A stretch of 46,534 nucleotides of DNA from Alphaproteobacteria bacterium (GTDB lineage Bacteria > Pseudomonadota > Alphaproteobacteria > Sphingomonadales > Sphingomonadaceae), in NCBI GenBank assembly GCA_030430365.1, contig JAUIFP010000015.1:1-46534 (forward strand), read 5' to 3'. Position numbers and translations under genes: made by a program. Of the stretch, positions 9,727 through 17,879 are shown piece by piece. The number at the start of each line of letters is the position of its first letter. Within the stretch, counting starts at the first letter, position 1. The notes beneath the pieces were generated by a model. The model made no database searches. It saw only the letters and a program-made list of their open reading frames with translations, and had not been told where the DNA came from.

Positions 9727-10688
9727 TGCCACTCGCGCGCCCATTCGGGCAGTTTCCCTGCGCGCGAAGAGCGCACGGGGGCGCCGGCACGCTTTCTCAG
9801 CCACAGGATCGACCAGTCGCCATTGACGATGCGCGCCGCCAGCCGCAGGCCGGCCCTGCGATAGACCGCGCGCACGGCCGCTTCCTGCGTTTCGAGCAGC
9901 CCGGCCAGCAGCACATTGCCGCCCGGCACCACCGCGCGGGAGAAATCCGGCGCGAGTTCGATCAGCGGACCGGCAAGAATATTGGCGATCAGCAGATCGT
10001 AAGGCCCGCGCGCTTCCAGCAGCGGATGATCCATGCCGCCGGCCGCCATCATCACCAGCTCGCCATGACCGGCGCCGATCTTCACGCCGTTCTGCTGCGC
10101 ATTCTCTTCCACCACGGGCACGCAGACGGGGTCGATATCGCTGGCCGTTGCCAGTGCATGCGGCCACAGATCCAGCGTGGCAAAGGCCAGCAGGCCGGTT
10201 CCCGTGCCGATATCGGCGACATTGCGCGGAAGCACGCCGCGCCGCTTCATGGCGGTAAGCATGGCAAGGCAGCCCGCAGTGGTTTCGTGCTGCCCGGTGC
10301 CGAAGGCCTGGCTTGCTGGGATGACGAAATCGGTCATGCCCGCATCCGTGCAGGGGGGATATTCGGGAGTGCGGACATGAAAACGCCCCGCGCTGATCGG
10401 TTCGACTCCGTGCTGGCTCAGCGTCACCCAATCGGCATCGGCAATCTTTTCCGCCTTCAGTTCCGGCGCCTTGCCTGGAAACAGAGCGGCCACGGCGTCC
10501 TTGTCTGCCTTGCGCGGTTTGCGTGACAGCCAGGCTTCCAACACCCAGTCATCGGGTTTGTCCTCGGCGATTTCGCAGCCGGAAAGGACGATCTCTGCGT
10601 CCCAATCCAGCGCGTCTTCATGGGCGACCAGCGCCGCCTGGATCACGTCTTTTGGCGCAAAAGCGCTGATTTTCCAGCTATCGGGCAT
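9723..10688 (-). CDS. prmA: Ribosomal protein L11 methyltransferase
   Basis: 321 residues, ATG at 10688. SAM-dependent enzyme that trimethylates lysines and the N terminus of ribosomal protein L11 in the cytoplasm. Motifs: PASQAFGTGQHETT, then the SAM loop DIGTGTGLLAFATL (family usually D-GCG-G), ASDIDPVCV, and the family-specific ANILAGPLIELAP. A little longer than E. coli PrmA (293). Its stop overlaps the start of the TIGR02117 gene by four bases, so the pair is an operon. It is divergent from sdhC, sharing a ~200-base promoter region. Confidence 0.93.
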   Translation of the reverse strand: MPDSWKISAFAPKDVIQAALVAHEDALDWDAEIVLSGCEIAEDKPDDWVLEAWLSRKPRKADKDAVAALFPGKAPELKAEKIADADWVTLSQHGVEPISAGRFHVRTPEYPPCTDAGMTDFVIPASQAFGTGQHETTAGCLAMLTAMKRRGVLPRNVADIGTGTGLLAFATLDLWPHALATASDIDPVCVPVVEENAQQNGVKIGAGHGELVMMAAGGMDHPLLEARGPYDLLIANILAGPLIELAPDFSRAVVPGGNVLLAGLLETQEAAVRAVYRRAGLRLAARIVNGDWSILWLRKRAGAPVRSSRAGKLPEWAREWQ

Positions 10689-10751
10689 GGCTGTTCTCCA
10701 TATTGGGAGCGGCCGATGCCGGCATTTCCGGCGGCTGGAGACATAATGATG

Positions 10752-10767
10752 TGCATGAAGTCATGCA
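10752..10767. promoter_or_regulatory. Perfect dyad between prmA and sdhC
   Basis: TGCATGA (10752-10758), AG, TCATGCA (10761-10767): seven-base arms, two-base centre, in the divergent prmA/sdhC region. A second GC-rich inverted repeat (GGGCGC 10779-10784, GCGCCC 10787-10792) follows. Position is right for an operator controlling sdh or prmA. The binding protein is unknown. Confidence 0.4.
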
Positions 10768-10891
10768 GTCACCGATAGGGGCGCAAGCGCCCTGAGCCAA
10801 GCCAATCGCTTGCTTCGGCAGCCACATTCGTTAAGGGGTGGCAACGCCACGCGCCTGTTTGCGGCGCACCATTTCTTACCGGGAAGCGTTC

Positions 10892-11269
10892 ATGGCCAAC
10901 CGACCACTTTCACCGCATCTGCAAATCTGGAAATGGGGGCCGCATATGCTGGTTTCCATCCTCCACCGGGTTACCGGGGATGGATTGGCACTGGTGGGGC
11001 TGGCCGTGCTGCTCTGGTGGCTGGGTGCGCTGGCAAGCGGGCCGGCGGCCTACGATACCTTCACCTGGGCGGCCACGACGCCGATCGGCTATATCGTGCT
11101 GGTCGGCCTGAGCTGGGCATTTTTCACGCATCTATGCTCGGGCCTGCGGCACTTCGTGATGGATATCGGCGCGGGTTACGAACTCAAGACGAACAGGGTG
11201 TGGTCCGTCATCAGCCCGCTTGCGGGTATCGCTTTGACGGCTGCCTTCTGGGCGCTGCTGACACTCTGA
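10892..11269 (+). CDS. sdhC: Succinate dehydrogenase cytochrome b556 subunit
   Basis: 125 residues from ATG 10892, with GGGAAG at 10881-10886 as ribosome site; the longer frame from 10838 is not needed. Opens RPLSPHLQIWKWGPHMLVSILHRVTG, the SdhC signature, and has three membrane helices. HLCSGLRHFVMDIG carries the conserved haem-ligand histidine. It anchors complex II in the inner membrane and helps form the ubiquinone site. First gene of sdhCDA. Confidence 0.95.
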   Translation: MANRPLSPHLQIWKWGPHMLVSILHRVTGDGLALVGLAVLLWWLGALASGPAAYDTFTWAATTPIGYIVLVGLSWAFFTHLCSGLRHFVMDIGAGYELKTNRVWSVISPLAGIALTAAFWALLTL

Positions 11270-11282
11270 GACAGGCGGAAAA

Positions 11283-11669
11283 ATGGGCAACGGAACTTCG
11301 ATAGGGCGCGTGCGCGGGCTGGGCTCCGCACATGGCGGGGCGCATCACTGGCTTCTCCAGCGCTTCACCGCGATCGGCAATGTGCTGCTTCTGGGATGGT
11401 TTGCCGTCTCGCTCGTGCTGCTGCCTTCGCTCGATTACACCACGGTCAGCGGCTGGCTGGCGGATCCGGTCCCGGCCACTGCCATGGCGCTGCTGATCAT
11501 CAGCACCTTCTGGCATGCGCGGCTGGGCCTGCAGGTCCTGGTGGAAGATTACGTGCATGAAGACGGCAACAAATTCGCCGCCATCGCCGCGCTCAACCTG
11601 GCGGTGTTCGGCGGCGCGGGCTTCGGCGTGTTCTGCGTTGTTCGCCTTGCTCTGGGGGGTGCCGCCTGA
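11283..11669 (+). CDS. sdhD: Succinate dehydrogenase membrane anchor subunit
   Basis: 128 residues with three membrane helices. Starts [20 protein letters not shown] and contains [19 protein letters not shown], which matches the SdhD helix bearing the haem histidine and the DY pair near the quinone site. The gene begins 13 bases after sdhC, and its TGA overlaps the sdhA ATG by one base (TGATG), so translation is coupled. Confidence 0.95.
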   Translation: MGNGTSIGRVRGLGSAHGGAHHWLLQRFTAIGNVLLLGWFAVSLVLLPSLDYTTVSGWLADPVPATAMALLIISTFWHARLGLQVLVEDYVHEDGNKFAAIAALNLAVFGGAGFGVFCVVRLALGGAA

Positions 11670-13489
11670 TGGCCGATACGTCCACGCAGCCCGCTTACAA
11701 GATCATCGACCACACTTATGACGTGGTGGTCGTCGGCGCCGGCGGTTCGGGCCTGCGCGCCACGCAGGGCGCCGCAGAGGCGGGATTGCGCACTGCCTGC
11801 ATCACCAAGGTCTTCCCCACCCGCAGCCACACCGTGGCGGCGCAGGGCGGCATCGCGGCCAGCCTGGGCAACAACACCCCGGACCACTGGACCTGGCACA
11901 TGTACGACACCGTGAAGGGGTCTGACTGGCTGGGGGACCAGGACGCGATCGAATATATGGTCCGCGAAGCGCCGCAGGCGGTGTATGAGCTGGAGCATGC
12001 GGGCGTGCCGTTCAGCCGCAATGCGGAAGGCACGATCTATCAGCGGCCCTTTGGCGGCCATATGCAGAATATGGGCGAAGGCCCGCCCGTGCAGCGCACT
12101 TGCGCCGCGGCGGACCGCACGGGGCACGCCATGCTGCATGCGCTGTACCAGCAGAGCCTGAAGCACGATGCGGATTTCTACATCGAATATTTCGCGATCG
12201 ATCTGATCATGGAAAACGGCGTGTGCCGCGGCGTGATCGCACTTTGCCTGGATGACGGATCGATCCACCGCTTCCGCAGCCATTCGGTCGTGCTGGCCAC
12301 AGGTGGCTATGGCCGCTGCTATTTCACGGCCACTTCGGCCCATACCTGCACCGGCGACGGCGGCGGGATGGTGCTGCGCGCCGGCCTGCCGCTGCAGGAC
12401 ATGGAATTCGTCCAGTTCCACCCCACCGGCATCTATGGCGCAGGCGTGCTGATCACCGAAGGCGCGCGGGGCGAGGGCGGCTATCTCACCAATAGCGAAG
12501 GCGAACGCTTCATGGAGCGTTATGCCCCCAGCGCCAAGGACCTGGCGAGCCGCGACGTCGTTTCGCGCAGCATGGCGCTGGAAATGCGCGAGGGGCGCGG
12601 CGTGGGCCCGAATGGGGACTATATCCATCTCCATCTCGACCATATCGACCCGAAAGTGCTGGCCGAGCGCCTGCCGGGCATCACTGAAAGCGGCAAGATC
12701 TTTGCCGGCGTGGACCTGACGCGCCAGCCGCTGCCCGTCTGCCCGACGGTGCATTACAATATGGGCGGCATCCCCACCAATTATCACGGCGAAGTGGTGA
12801 CGATCGGCCCGGACGGCGATCCCGAAACGGTCGTCCCCGGCCTGTTTGCCGTGGGCGAGGCAGCCTGCGTTTCCGTCCATGGCGCAAACCGCCTGGGCTC
12901 CAACTCGCTGATCGATCTCGTCGTGTTCGGCCGCGCTGCCGGGCACCGCATCCGCGAGAAGGTTGAGCCTGGCACGGCGCATGACGCGCTGCCAGCGGAT
13001 AGCGCGGATATGGCGCTGGAGCGGCTCGACCATTTCCGCCATGCCAAGGGCGGTTCGCCTACTGCCGAAATCCGCGAGGAAATGCAGCGCAATATGCAGA
13101 CGCATTGCGCGGTGTTCCGCACGGATGAGCTGATGGCAGAAGGCAAGTCGAAGCTGGCCGAAACCTACAAGCGGATGGAAGATATCCAGGTTTCGGACCG
13201 TTCGCTGATCTGGAATTCCGACCTCGTCGAGACGATGGAGCTCGACAATCTGATTTCCCAGGCCTCCGTGACGATCCACGGCGCGCATAACCGCAAGGAA
13301 AGCCGCGGTGCCCATGCGCATGAGGATTATCCGGACCGCAATGACGGCGAATGGATGAAGCACACGGCGGCCTGGTTCAGCGGCTGGGGCGGCAAGGGCG
13401 GCGATGTGAAGATCGATTACCGCCCGGTCCACGAATACACGCTGACCGACGACGTGAAATATATCGAGCCGAAGAAGCGCGTTTACTGA
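11669..13489 (+). CDS. sdhA: Succinate dehydrogenase flavoprotein subunit
   Basis: 606 residues. Oxidises succinate to fumarate in the TCA cycle and passes electrons through FAD. Rossmann motif [14 protein letters not shown] near residue 21; the covalent FAD histidine is H54 in [10 protein letters not shown]. Substrate-site motifs QFHPTG, RGEGG and [11 protein letters not shown] are present, and the C terminus [13 protein letters not shown] is typical of alphaproteobacterial SdhA. The iron-sulfur partner sdhB does not follow; instead there is a 62-base gap and a small lipoprotein gene, then convergent genes. The enzyme must obtain SdhB from elsewhere in the genome. Confidence 0.97.
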   Translation: MADTSTQPAYKIIDHTYDVVVVGAGGSGLRATQGAAEAGLRTACITKVFPTRSHTVAAQGGIAASLGNNTPDHWTWHMYDTVKGSDWLGDQDAIEYMVREAPQAVYELEHAGVPFSRNAEGTIYQRPFGGHMQNMGEGPPVQRTCAAADRTGHAMLHALYQQSLKHDADFYIEYFAIDLIMENGVCRGVIALCLDDGSIHRFRSHSVVLATGGYGRCYFTATSAHTCTGDGGGMVLRAGLPLQDMEFVQFHPTGIYGAGVLITEGARGEGGYLTNSEGERFMERYAPSAKDLASRDVVSRSMALEMREGRGVGPNGDYIHLHLDHIDPKVLAERLPGITESGKIFAGVDLTRQPLPVCPTVHYNMGGIPTNYHGEVVTIGPDGDPETVVPGLFAVGEAACVSVHGANRLGSNSLIDLVVFGRAAGHRIREKVEPGTAHDALPADSADMALERLDHFRHAKGGSPTAEIREEMQRNMQTHCAVFRTDELMAEGKSKLAETYKRMEDIQVSDRSLIWNSDLVETMELDNLISQASVTIHGAHNRKESRGAHAHEDYPDRNDGEWMKHTAAWFSGWGGKGGDVKIDYRPVHEYTLTDDVKYIEPKKRVY

Positions 13490-13551
13490 TCCGGCTGCCA
13501 TCGGCCGCCGGGACGAACGGGGCCTACGGGCCTGCTGCGAAGGAGGCTGCC

Positions 13552-13977
13552 ATGCGATTGAGGATTGGACTGCTCGGCTTGTTGCCGCTTGCGGCCTGCA
13601 CACAGGATATGCCGGAGCCGGAAACGGCCCCGCCGCCGCAGGATTGCCCGGTGCTCGAAAGCCGCAATTGGCATGCCTGGATCGACGCGATGCCCGGACC
13701 CGATGCGGTGCGCACGCTCAACATTTCCGGCGAAGTGGATTTGCCCACGGCAGGCTATGAAGCGAGCTTGAAGGCGGGCCCCGCGGACCGGGCCATGCCG
13801 CCCGGCCAGCGTTTCGAGCTGGAGCTGACTCCGCCCGAAGGCATGGCGGCACAGGTGATTACGCCCACGCCGGTGAAATACCGCGCAGAAGCCGCCTATC
13901 CCGCATACCGGGTGATCACGATTACCTGCGCGGGGCAGGAAATTACGACGATGCCGGACGTCATCATCGCGGAGTAG
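13552..13977 (+). CDS. Small lipoprotein of unknown function
   Basis: 141 residues from ATG 13552, with a near-perfect ribosome site AAGGAGG (from 13540) seven bases upstream. The signal ends in a lipobox LAAC (cysteine 16), then a Pro/Glu linker. The body (CPVLESRNWHAWIDAMPG, LNISGEVDLPTAGYEASL, YRVITITCAG) looks like a small beta-rich domain with two cysteines that may pair. I do not recognise a named family. It is oriented with sdhCDA and could be read through from it. Confidence 0.78.
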   Translation: MRLRIGLLGLLPLAACTQDMPEPETAPPPQDCPVLESRNWHAWIDAMPGPDAVRTLNISGEVDLPTAGYEASLKAGPADRAMPPGQRFELELTPPEGMAAQVITPTPVKYRAEAAYPAYRVITITCAGQEITTMPDVIIAE

Positions 13978-13995
13978 GCAGGGCAGTAGCGCCCC

Positions 13996-14679
13996 CTAAG
14001 GCGCTTCGATCTGCACCACGCGCCGCACGCTGTTGATCTTCACCGGATCGGCCAGCATCTGTCCCTTCATCAGCCCTTCGCCTTCCTCGGGATCGATCGG
14101 CTCGTTCCAGATCGCCCGAACCGTATCCATGCCTGAGACGACATGGCCGAAGGCGGCATAGCCTGCCCGCAGATCCGGATTGTCGGAAGTGGGATCGGCA
14201 TCGAGCCCTTCCAGCGGGCCGAGCAGGATGGAGAAGTCTGCATTCGCGGTGCCCGGTTCGCCCCGCGCCATGGATATCGCGCCCCTGGTGTGAAGCACGC
14301 CTGTTTCGCTGGTCGGCTCATGCGGGATGGAAGGCAGGATCCGCGCCGGATCCCAGCGCGCGCCGCCCTGGACCAGGCCGTTGGGCTGCTCCCCCCAATC
14401 CAGCTTCATCGCCCGGTAGAACACGGTGCCGTCCAGACGGCCTTCATCGGCGTAGCGCAGGAAATTCTTCGCCGTGATCGGTGCGCGCTCGGTCTCCAGA
14501 GCGACCACGATCAGGCCCCGGTCGGTCAGGATCGCGACTTCTGTCGTTTCCGGGGCCGCCTCCGGCTCTTCGGCCGGTGCAGCGGGCGCAGCGTGTGCCG
14601 GTGCGGCCTCCTGGGCGGAGGCGCCTGCCGGTGCAGCAAACAGAAGAATGGCCGCCAGCGCGGCGAATCGGTTGGTCAT
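13996..14679 (-). CDS. Exported cyclophilin-type peptidyl-prolyl isomerase
   Basis: 227 residues from ATG 14679, which gives a signal peptide (MTNRFAALAAILLFAAPAGASAQ); the frame stays open further upstream without a better start. An Ala/Pro/Glu linker follows, then a cyclophilin domain from about 50: NFLRYADEGRLDGTVFYRAM, LVQGG, ISMAR, NADFSILLG, AFGHVVSGMDTVRAI. The catalytic Arg (FYR) and Gln (VQGG) equivalents are present, but about 12 residues separate them instead of the usual 7, and the loop is divergent. It would catalyse proline isomerisation of periplasmic proteins, perhaps with narrow specificity. Divergent from the C13 protease gene. Confidence 0.88.
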   Translation of the reverse strand: MTNRFAALAAILLFAAPAGASAQEAAPAHAAPAAPAEEPEAAPETTEVAILTDRGLIVVALETERAPITAKNFLRYADEGRLDGTVFYRAMKLDWGEQPNGLVQGGARWDPARILPSIPHEPTSETGVLHTRGAISMARGEPGTANADFSILLGPLEGLDADPTSDNPDLRAGYAAFGHVVSGMDTVRAIWNEPIDPEEGEGLMKGQMLADPVKINSVRRVVQIEAP

Positions 14680-14793
14680 TGCGCGACAATGCCAAGGGAA
14701 GTGGCTCTGCCGCCAGTCCCGATCGCCCTTTATCGACTCGCTTGACTCCGCGGCCCAATTGGCCGCAGCCTGCGTCAATCGGGGGATAGATGT

Positions 14794-15831
14794 ATGAAGC
14801 GCTTGATTGCAGGGCTGCTTCTGGTGGCATCGCTCGGATCGATGGCCTGGGCTCAGGCCGATACCGAGCCCGTTCAGCCTGCGCCGCATATTTCCCTTTG
14901 GCCTTCTTTAGGTACCGGTCCCACGCCGAGCATGCGGCAAGCCAGCCTGGCTTTGGGGCCGGAGCTGCAACGGGGGCGCTCGGCCCGCCAGATGCTGGAA
15001 GAGCGGCGCAGACTCGATGAGGCGTTTGCCGACCTTCGGCCGCATCGCAAGGGCATGGTGGATGCCTATGTTCTGGCCGTTGCGCTGGACAGCGATCCGG
15101 TTTTCGGCCGCGAAGCGCGTGAAGCAGGGCGGGTGCTGGCCCGCCGTTATGGTGCGGAGGGGCGAGTGCTGACGCTGGCTGGGCCGGATGGACGCTCGGC
15201 TGGATTGCCCAGGGGCTCGATCACGTCGCTCACGCTTGCCCTGGCGCGTATCGCCGAGCTGATGGATCCGGCTGAGGATGTGCTGGTGCTTTATTCGACG
15301 AGCCACGGCACGCCGGATGGGCTGGCCTATCATGACAGCGATTACGGCTATGGCATTCTCTCGCCCTACCGGCTGCGCAGCATCCTGGAGGAATTGGGAA
15401 TCGAGCGGCGCATCCTGCTGCTGAGCGCATGCTATTCGGGGATATTCGTGCCCGCACTGACGAGCCCGGACACCGCGATGATCACGGCGGCTTCGGCCCA
15501 GAGCATGTCGTTCGGCTGTTTCGCGGAGAATGACTGGACCTTTTTCGGCGATGCGCTGGTCAATCGCGCGATGCGCAAGCCCCTGCCGCTGCGGCAGGCG
15601 GCGATGCAGGCGCGCGGCACGATCGCGAGCTGGGAAGGCGAATACGAACTGGATGCATCCGATCCGCAAATCGCCATCGGCGGCGACGTGAATGGCTGGC
15701 TTAACCGCCTGGAAGGACGCTTGCCCAGCGAGGATACCCAGCCTGTCGGCGTGCCAGCAACCCATTCAATAGAGATCGCTTCGCGGATCGCCGCGGCGAG
15801 AAGGGCGGAAGGGGTGAAGCTGGGCCGGTAA
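14794..15831 (+). CDS. Exported legumain-like (C13 family) cysteine protease
   Basis: 345 residues; ATG 14794 with GGGGGA at 14781-14786. Signal peptide MKRLIAGLLLVASLGSMAWA. The catalytic domain (about 75-290) shows the clan CD layout: a beta strand DVLVLYSTSHG with His171, then 42 residues on, ILLLSACYSG with Cys213, then MITAASAQSMSFGC. This matches peptidase C13 (legumain/GPI-transamidase) and the related caspase clan. Bacterial C13 members are mostly uncharacterised. Location should be the periplasm or outside. A Pro/Gly-rich N-terminal region could be a propeptide. Neighbours are an exported cyclophilin (divergent) and a thioredoxin-like protein (convergent). Confidence 0.87.
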   Translation: MKRLIAGLLLVASLGSMAWAQADTEPVQPAPHISLWPSLGTGPTPSMRQASLALGPELQRGRSARQMLEERRRLDEAFADLRPHRKGMVDAYVLAVALDSDPVFGREAREAGRVLARRYGAEGRVLTLAGPDGRSAGLPRGSITSLTLALARIAELMDPAEDVLVLYSTSHGTPDGLAYHDSDYGYGILSPYRLRSILEELGIERRILLLSACYSGIFVPALTSPDTAMITAASAQSMSFGCFAENDWTFFGDALVNRAMRKPLPLRQAAMQARGTIASWEGEYELDASDPQIAIGGDVNGWLNRLEGRLPSEDTQPVGVPATHSIEIASRIAAARRAEGVKLGR

Positions 15832-15849
15832 AGCCCCTGCGCGCCAGCG

Positions 15850-16482
15850 TCAGTTGGCTGCGCTGTCGATCAGGGCCAGAATATCGGCATTGGACGGGCG
15901 GACGCGAAAATCGGTCGTCACATGCTTTGCCGCCACCGTGCCGTCAGGTTTCAGCACCAGAGTGGATGCGCGCGGCACGCCGAAGGCCTTGCTGTCCTCC
16001 CCATATTCGGGATCGCGCAGACGCAGCTCATCGATCATCACGCTGCCTTCATCGCTCAGCATCGTAAAGCCGATGTCCTGGTTCAGCGCGAAATCGGCCA
16101 GCGTTTCCGGATCGTCATAGGACAGGCTCGCCAGCGCATAGCCGCGGCTTGCCACGTCCTCTTCGATTTCCGACGTCTGGATCAGCTGCGCCTTGCAATA
16201 GCCGCACCAGTCGGCGGAGCGGACCAGCATCAGCACCAGGCCGTTCTCACCCATTTGCGCGGCCAGCGAGGTCGCTTCTCCCTGGCTGTTCTGCAACGGC
16301 TGTTCCAGCGGAGCCTGCTCGCCCAAGGCGATGCCCACATCCATGCCGGTGGCTATTCCGTTTTGCGGAGCGGGCTCTTCTTGCACGGTCGGGGTTTCGG
16401 CGCGATTGTCCATCAGCGTCATGGCGCCGATCACGACCAGAATCCCGGCGGCGATCGATGCGGCAATCCGTGTATTCGACAT
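15850..16482 (-). CDS. Membrane-anchored thioredoxin-like (AhpC/TSA-type) protein
   Basis: 210 residues. One N-terminal membrane helix (about 6-24) anchors the protein; an acidic Pro-rich linker follows. From about 55 there is a thioredoxin-fold domain of the redoxin type: VLMLVRSADWCGYCKAQL with CGYC at residues 93-96, then YALASLSYDDPETLADFA and FGVPRASTLVLKPDG with the cis-proline. The CxxC pair points to a periplasmic disulfide oxidoreductase rather than a one-Cys peroxidase. Partner unknown. It converges on the C13 protease gene and lies 21 bases after the start region's neighbour lldD on the same strand, so the two could be cotranscribed. Confidence 0.85.
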   Translation of the reverse strand: MSNTRIAASIAAGILVVIGAMTLMDNRAETPTVQEEPAPQNGIATGMDVGIALGEQAPLEQPLQNSQGEATSLAAQMGENGLVLMLVRSADWCGYCKAQLIQTSEIEEDVASRGYALASLSYDDPETLADFALNQDIGFTMLSDEGSVMIDELRLRDPEYGEDSKAFGVPRASTLVLKPDGTVAAKHVTTDFRVRPSNADILALIDSAAN

Positions 16483-16503
16483 GGCTTGGCAATCCTCTCC
16501 GGC

Positions 16504-17685
16504 CTAACGCCAGCGCAGATTTTCCCGCGTCAGGTCCGCAATGCTGCGCGCACCCATCAATTGCATGTCGCGCCTGATTTCCTCTTCCAATATCGTGATT
16601 GCGCGGTCTACGCCAGCTTGGCCTGCCGCGGCGAGCGCGTAGAGATAGAGCCTCCCGCCCGATACCGCCTTCGCGCCCACGCTGAGCGCTTTCAGGATAT
16701 GCGTGCCCCGACGCACCCCGCCATCCAGGATCACGTCTACCCGGTCGCCCACGGCATCGACGATTTCGGCAAGCTGATCGAACGGCGCGCGCGATCCGTC
16801 CAGCTGCCGCCCGCCATGGTTGGAAACCCAGATTGCATCGCAGCCCATATCGGCGGCGCGGCGCGCATCCTCCACCGACATGATCCCCTTCAGCGCGAAA
16901 GTGCCGCCCCAATCGGCGCGCAGCTTTTCCGCATCCTTCCAGTCCATCGAATGGTCCAGCATGGAGTTGAAGTAATCCTGGATGGAGATCGACTGGCCGC
17001 TTCCCGCATCGATATAGGCCTCCAGATTGGGGAGGGAGAAGCTTTCGCGGAATACATAGTCGAAGGCCCAGCGTGGCTTGGTCGCGTAGGAAAACAGGCT
17101 GGCGGCCGTGAATTTTGGCGGCGTGGTAAAGCCGGTGCGCTTACAGCGTTCGCGGTTGCCCGAAACGATCGTGTCGACCGTCAGCGCCACGGCGTCGAAC
17201 TTCGCCTCCCGCGCCTGTTCCAGCAGCGCGGCGTTAAGCCCCCTGTCCTTGTGAAAGTAATATTGCAGCATCTTGGGGCCGCTGAAGCGCTCCCCGATTT
17301 CCTTCATGCCGACGCTGCCCAGGCTGGAAATTCCGAACCACAGGCCGAACTTCTCCGCCACGGCGGCCACGGCGCGTTCGCCTTGCCAGTGGAACAGGCG
17401 CTGCAAGGCGGTGGGGGACAGCATCAGGGGCAGGGGCGTCTTCTTGCCCATCACGGTCACGGACGTGTCGATTTCGTCCACACCGGCCAGGACATTGGGC
17501 ACCAGATCGCAATCGTTGAAGGCGCTGGTATTGCGCGACTTGGTCACCTCGTCATCGCCGGCGCCGTCGATATAATGGAATACGGGGAAGGGCAGCTTGC
17601 GGTTGGCAAGCAGCCGGAAATCCTCGATATTATGGCAATCGCGCAAGCTCGCGACCTTGCGCGGCGGGGCAATGCTGCGGCTCAT
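16504..17685 (-). CDS. lldD: FMN-dependent alpha-hydroxy-acid dehydrogenase (L-lactate dehydrogenase-like)
   Basis: 393 residues. Member of the FMN-binding (S)-2-hydroxy-acid dehydrogenase family that includes LldD, glycolate oxidase and mandelate dehydrogenase. The signature SNHGGRQLDG is complete: catalytic His290 and substrate Arg293. YIDGAGDDEVT, SPTALQRLFHWQGE, LTVDTIVSGNRERCKR, KGIMSVEDA and ILDGGVRRGTHILKAL are also in place. L-lactate is the likeliest substrate but the symbol is by family only. It would feed electrons to quinone from the inner face of the membrane. Divergent from creD, sharing a 194-base region. Confidence 0.88.
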   Translation of the reverse strand: MSRSIAPPRKVASLRDCHNIEDFRLLANRKLPFPVFHYIDGAGDDEVTKSRNTSAFNDCDLVPNVLAGVDEIDTSVTVMGKKTPLPLMLSPTALQRLFHWQGERAVAAVAEKFGLWFGISSLGSVGMKEIGERFSGPKMLQYYFHKDRGLNAALLEQAREAKFDAVALTVDTIVSGNRERCKRTGFTTPPKFTAASLFSYATKPRWAFDYVFRESFSLPNLEAYIDAGSGQSISIQDYFNSMLDHSMDWKDAEKLRADWGGTFALKGIMSVEDARRAADMGCDAIWVSNHGGRQLDGSRAPFDQLAEIVDAVGDRVDVILDGGVRRGTHILKALSVGAKAVSGGRLYLYALAAAGQAGVDRAITILEEEIRRDMQLMGARSIADLTRENLRWR

Positions 17686-17815
17686 GGTGTGCTGTCCTCC
17701 TGTCCGGCCCCCGCCTTAGCGCCTGGGCCGGATTTGGCAAAGCACCGCAGATGCGCTGCCGATCCGCCATTATGCTGCGGTTCAGCCATGCGGCGGCAGA
17801 TGCGTACCAAGAGAG

Positions 17816-17842
17816 TTCACACACCGTTCATTCATCGTTCGT
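17816..17842 (+). promoter_or_regulatory. Triple cre-tag-like direct repeat upstream of creD
   Basis: TTCAC (17816-17820), six bases, TTCAT (17827-17831), six bases, TTCGT (17838-17842): three half-sites exactly 11 bases apart, one helical turn. The first two differ by one base from the TTCAC-N6-TTCAC cre/blr tag bound by the CreB/BlrA response regulators in enterobacteria and Aeromonas. The site ends 37 bases before the creD start, in the right orientation. The same bases also read GTTC-N7-GTTC-N7-GTTC, which matches the alphaproteobacterial LexA box, so a second interpretation exists. Confidence 0.6.
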
Positions 17843-17879
17843 AGAGAACGGTTCGTCGCTACAGCGAGGGAGTGATGCG

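Noticed and set aside
9043-10431. Long 462-codon minus-strand open frame covering part of prmA
   Set aside because: The upstream part is an off-frame reading of prmA. Only the segment from ATG 9726 has a signal anchor and family motifs.
13989-14004. GCGCC-CCCTAA-GGCGC hairpin between convergent genes
   Set aside because: Only five pairs and no T-run; too weak to call a terminator.
17815-17840. LexA box reading (GTTC-N7-GTTC-N7-GTTC) at creD
   Set aside because: Not chosen as the main call because creD is a classic CreB target and the half-sites also fit TTCAC-N6-TTCAC. Kept as a rival explanation.
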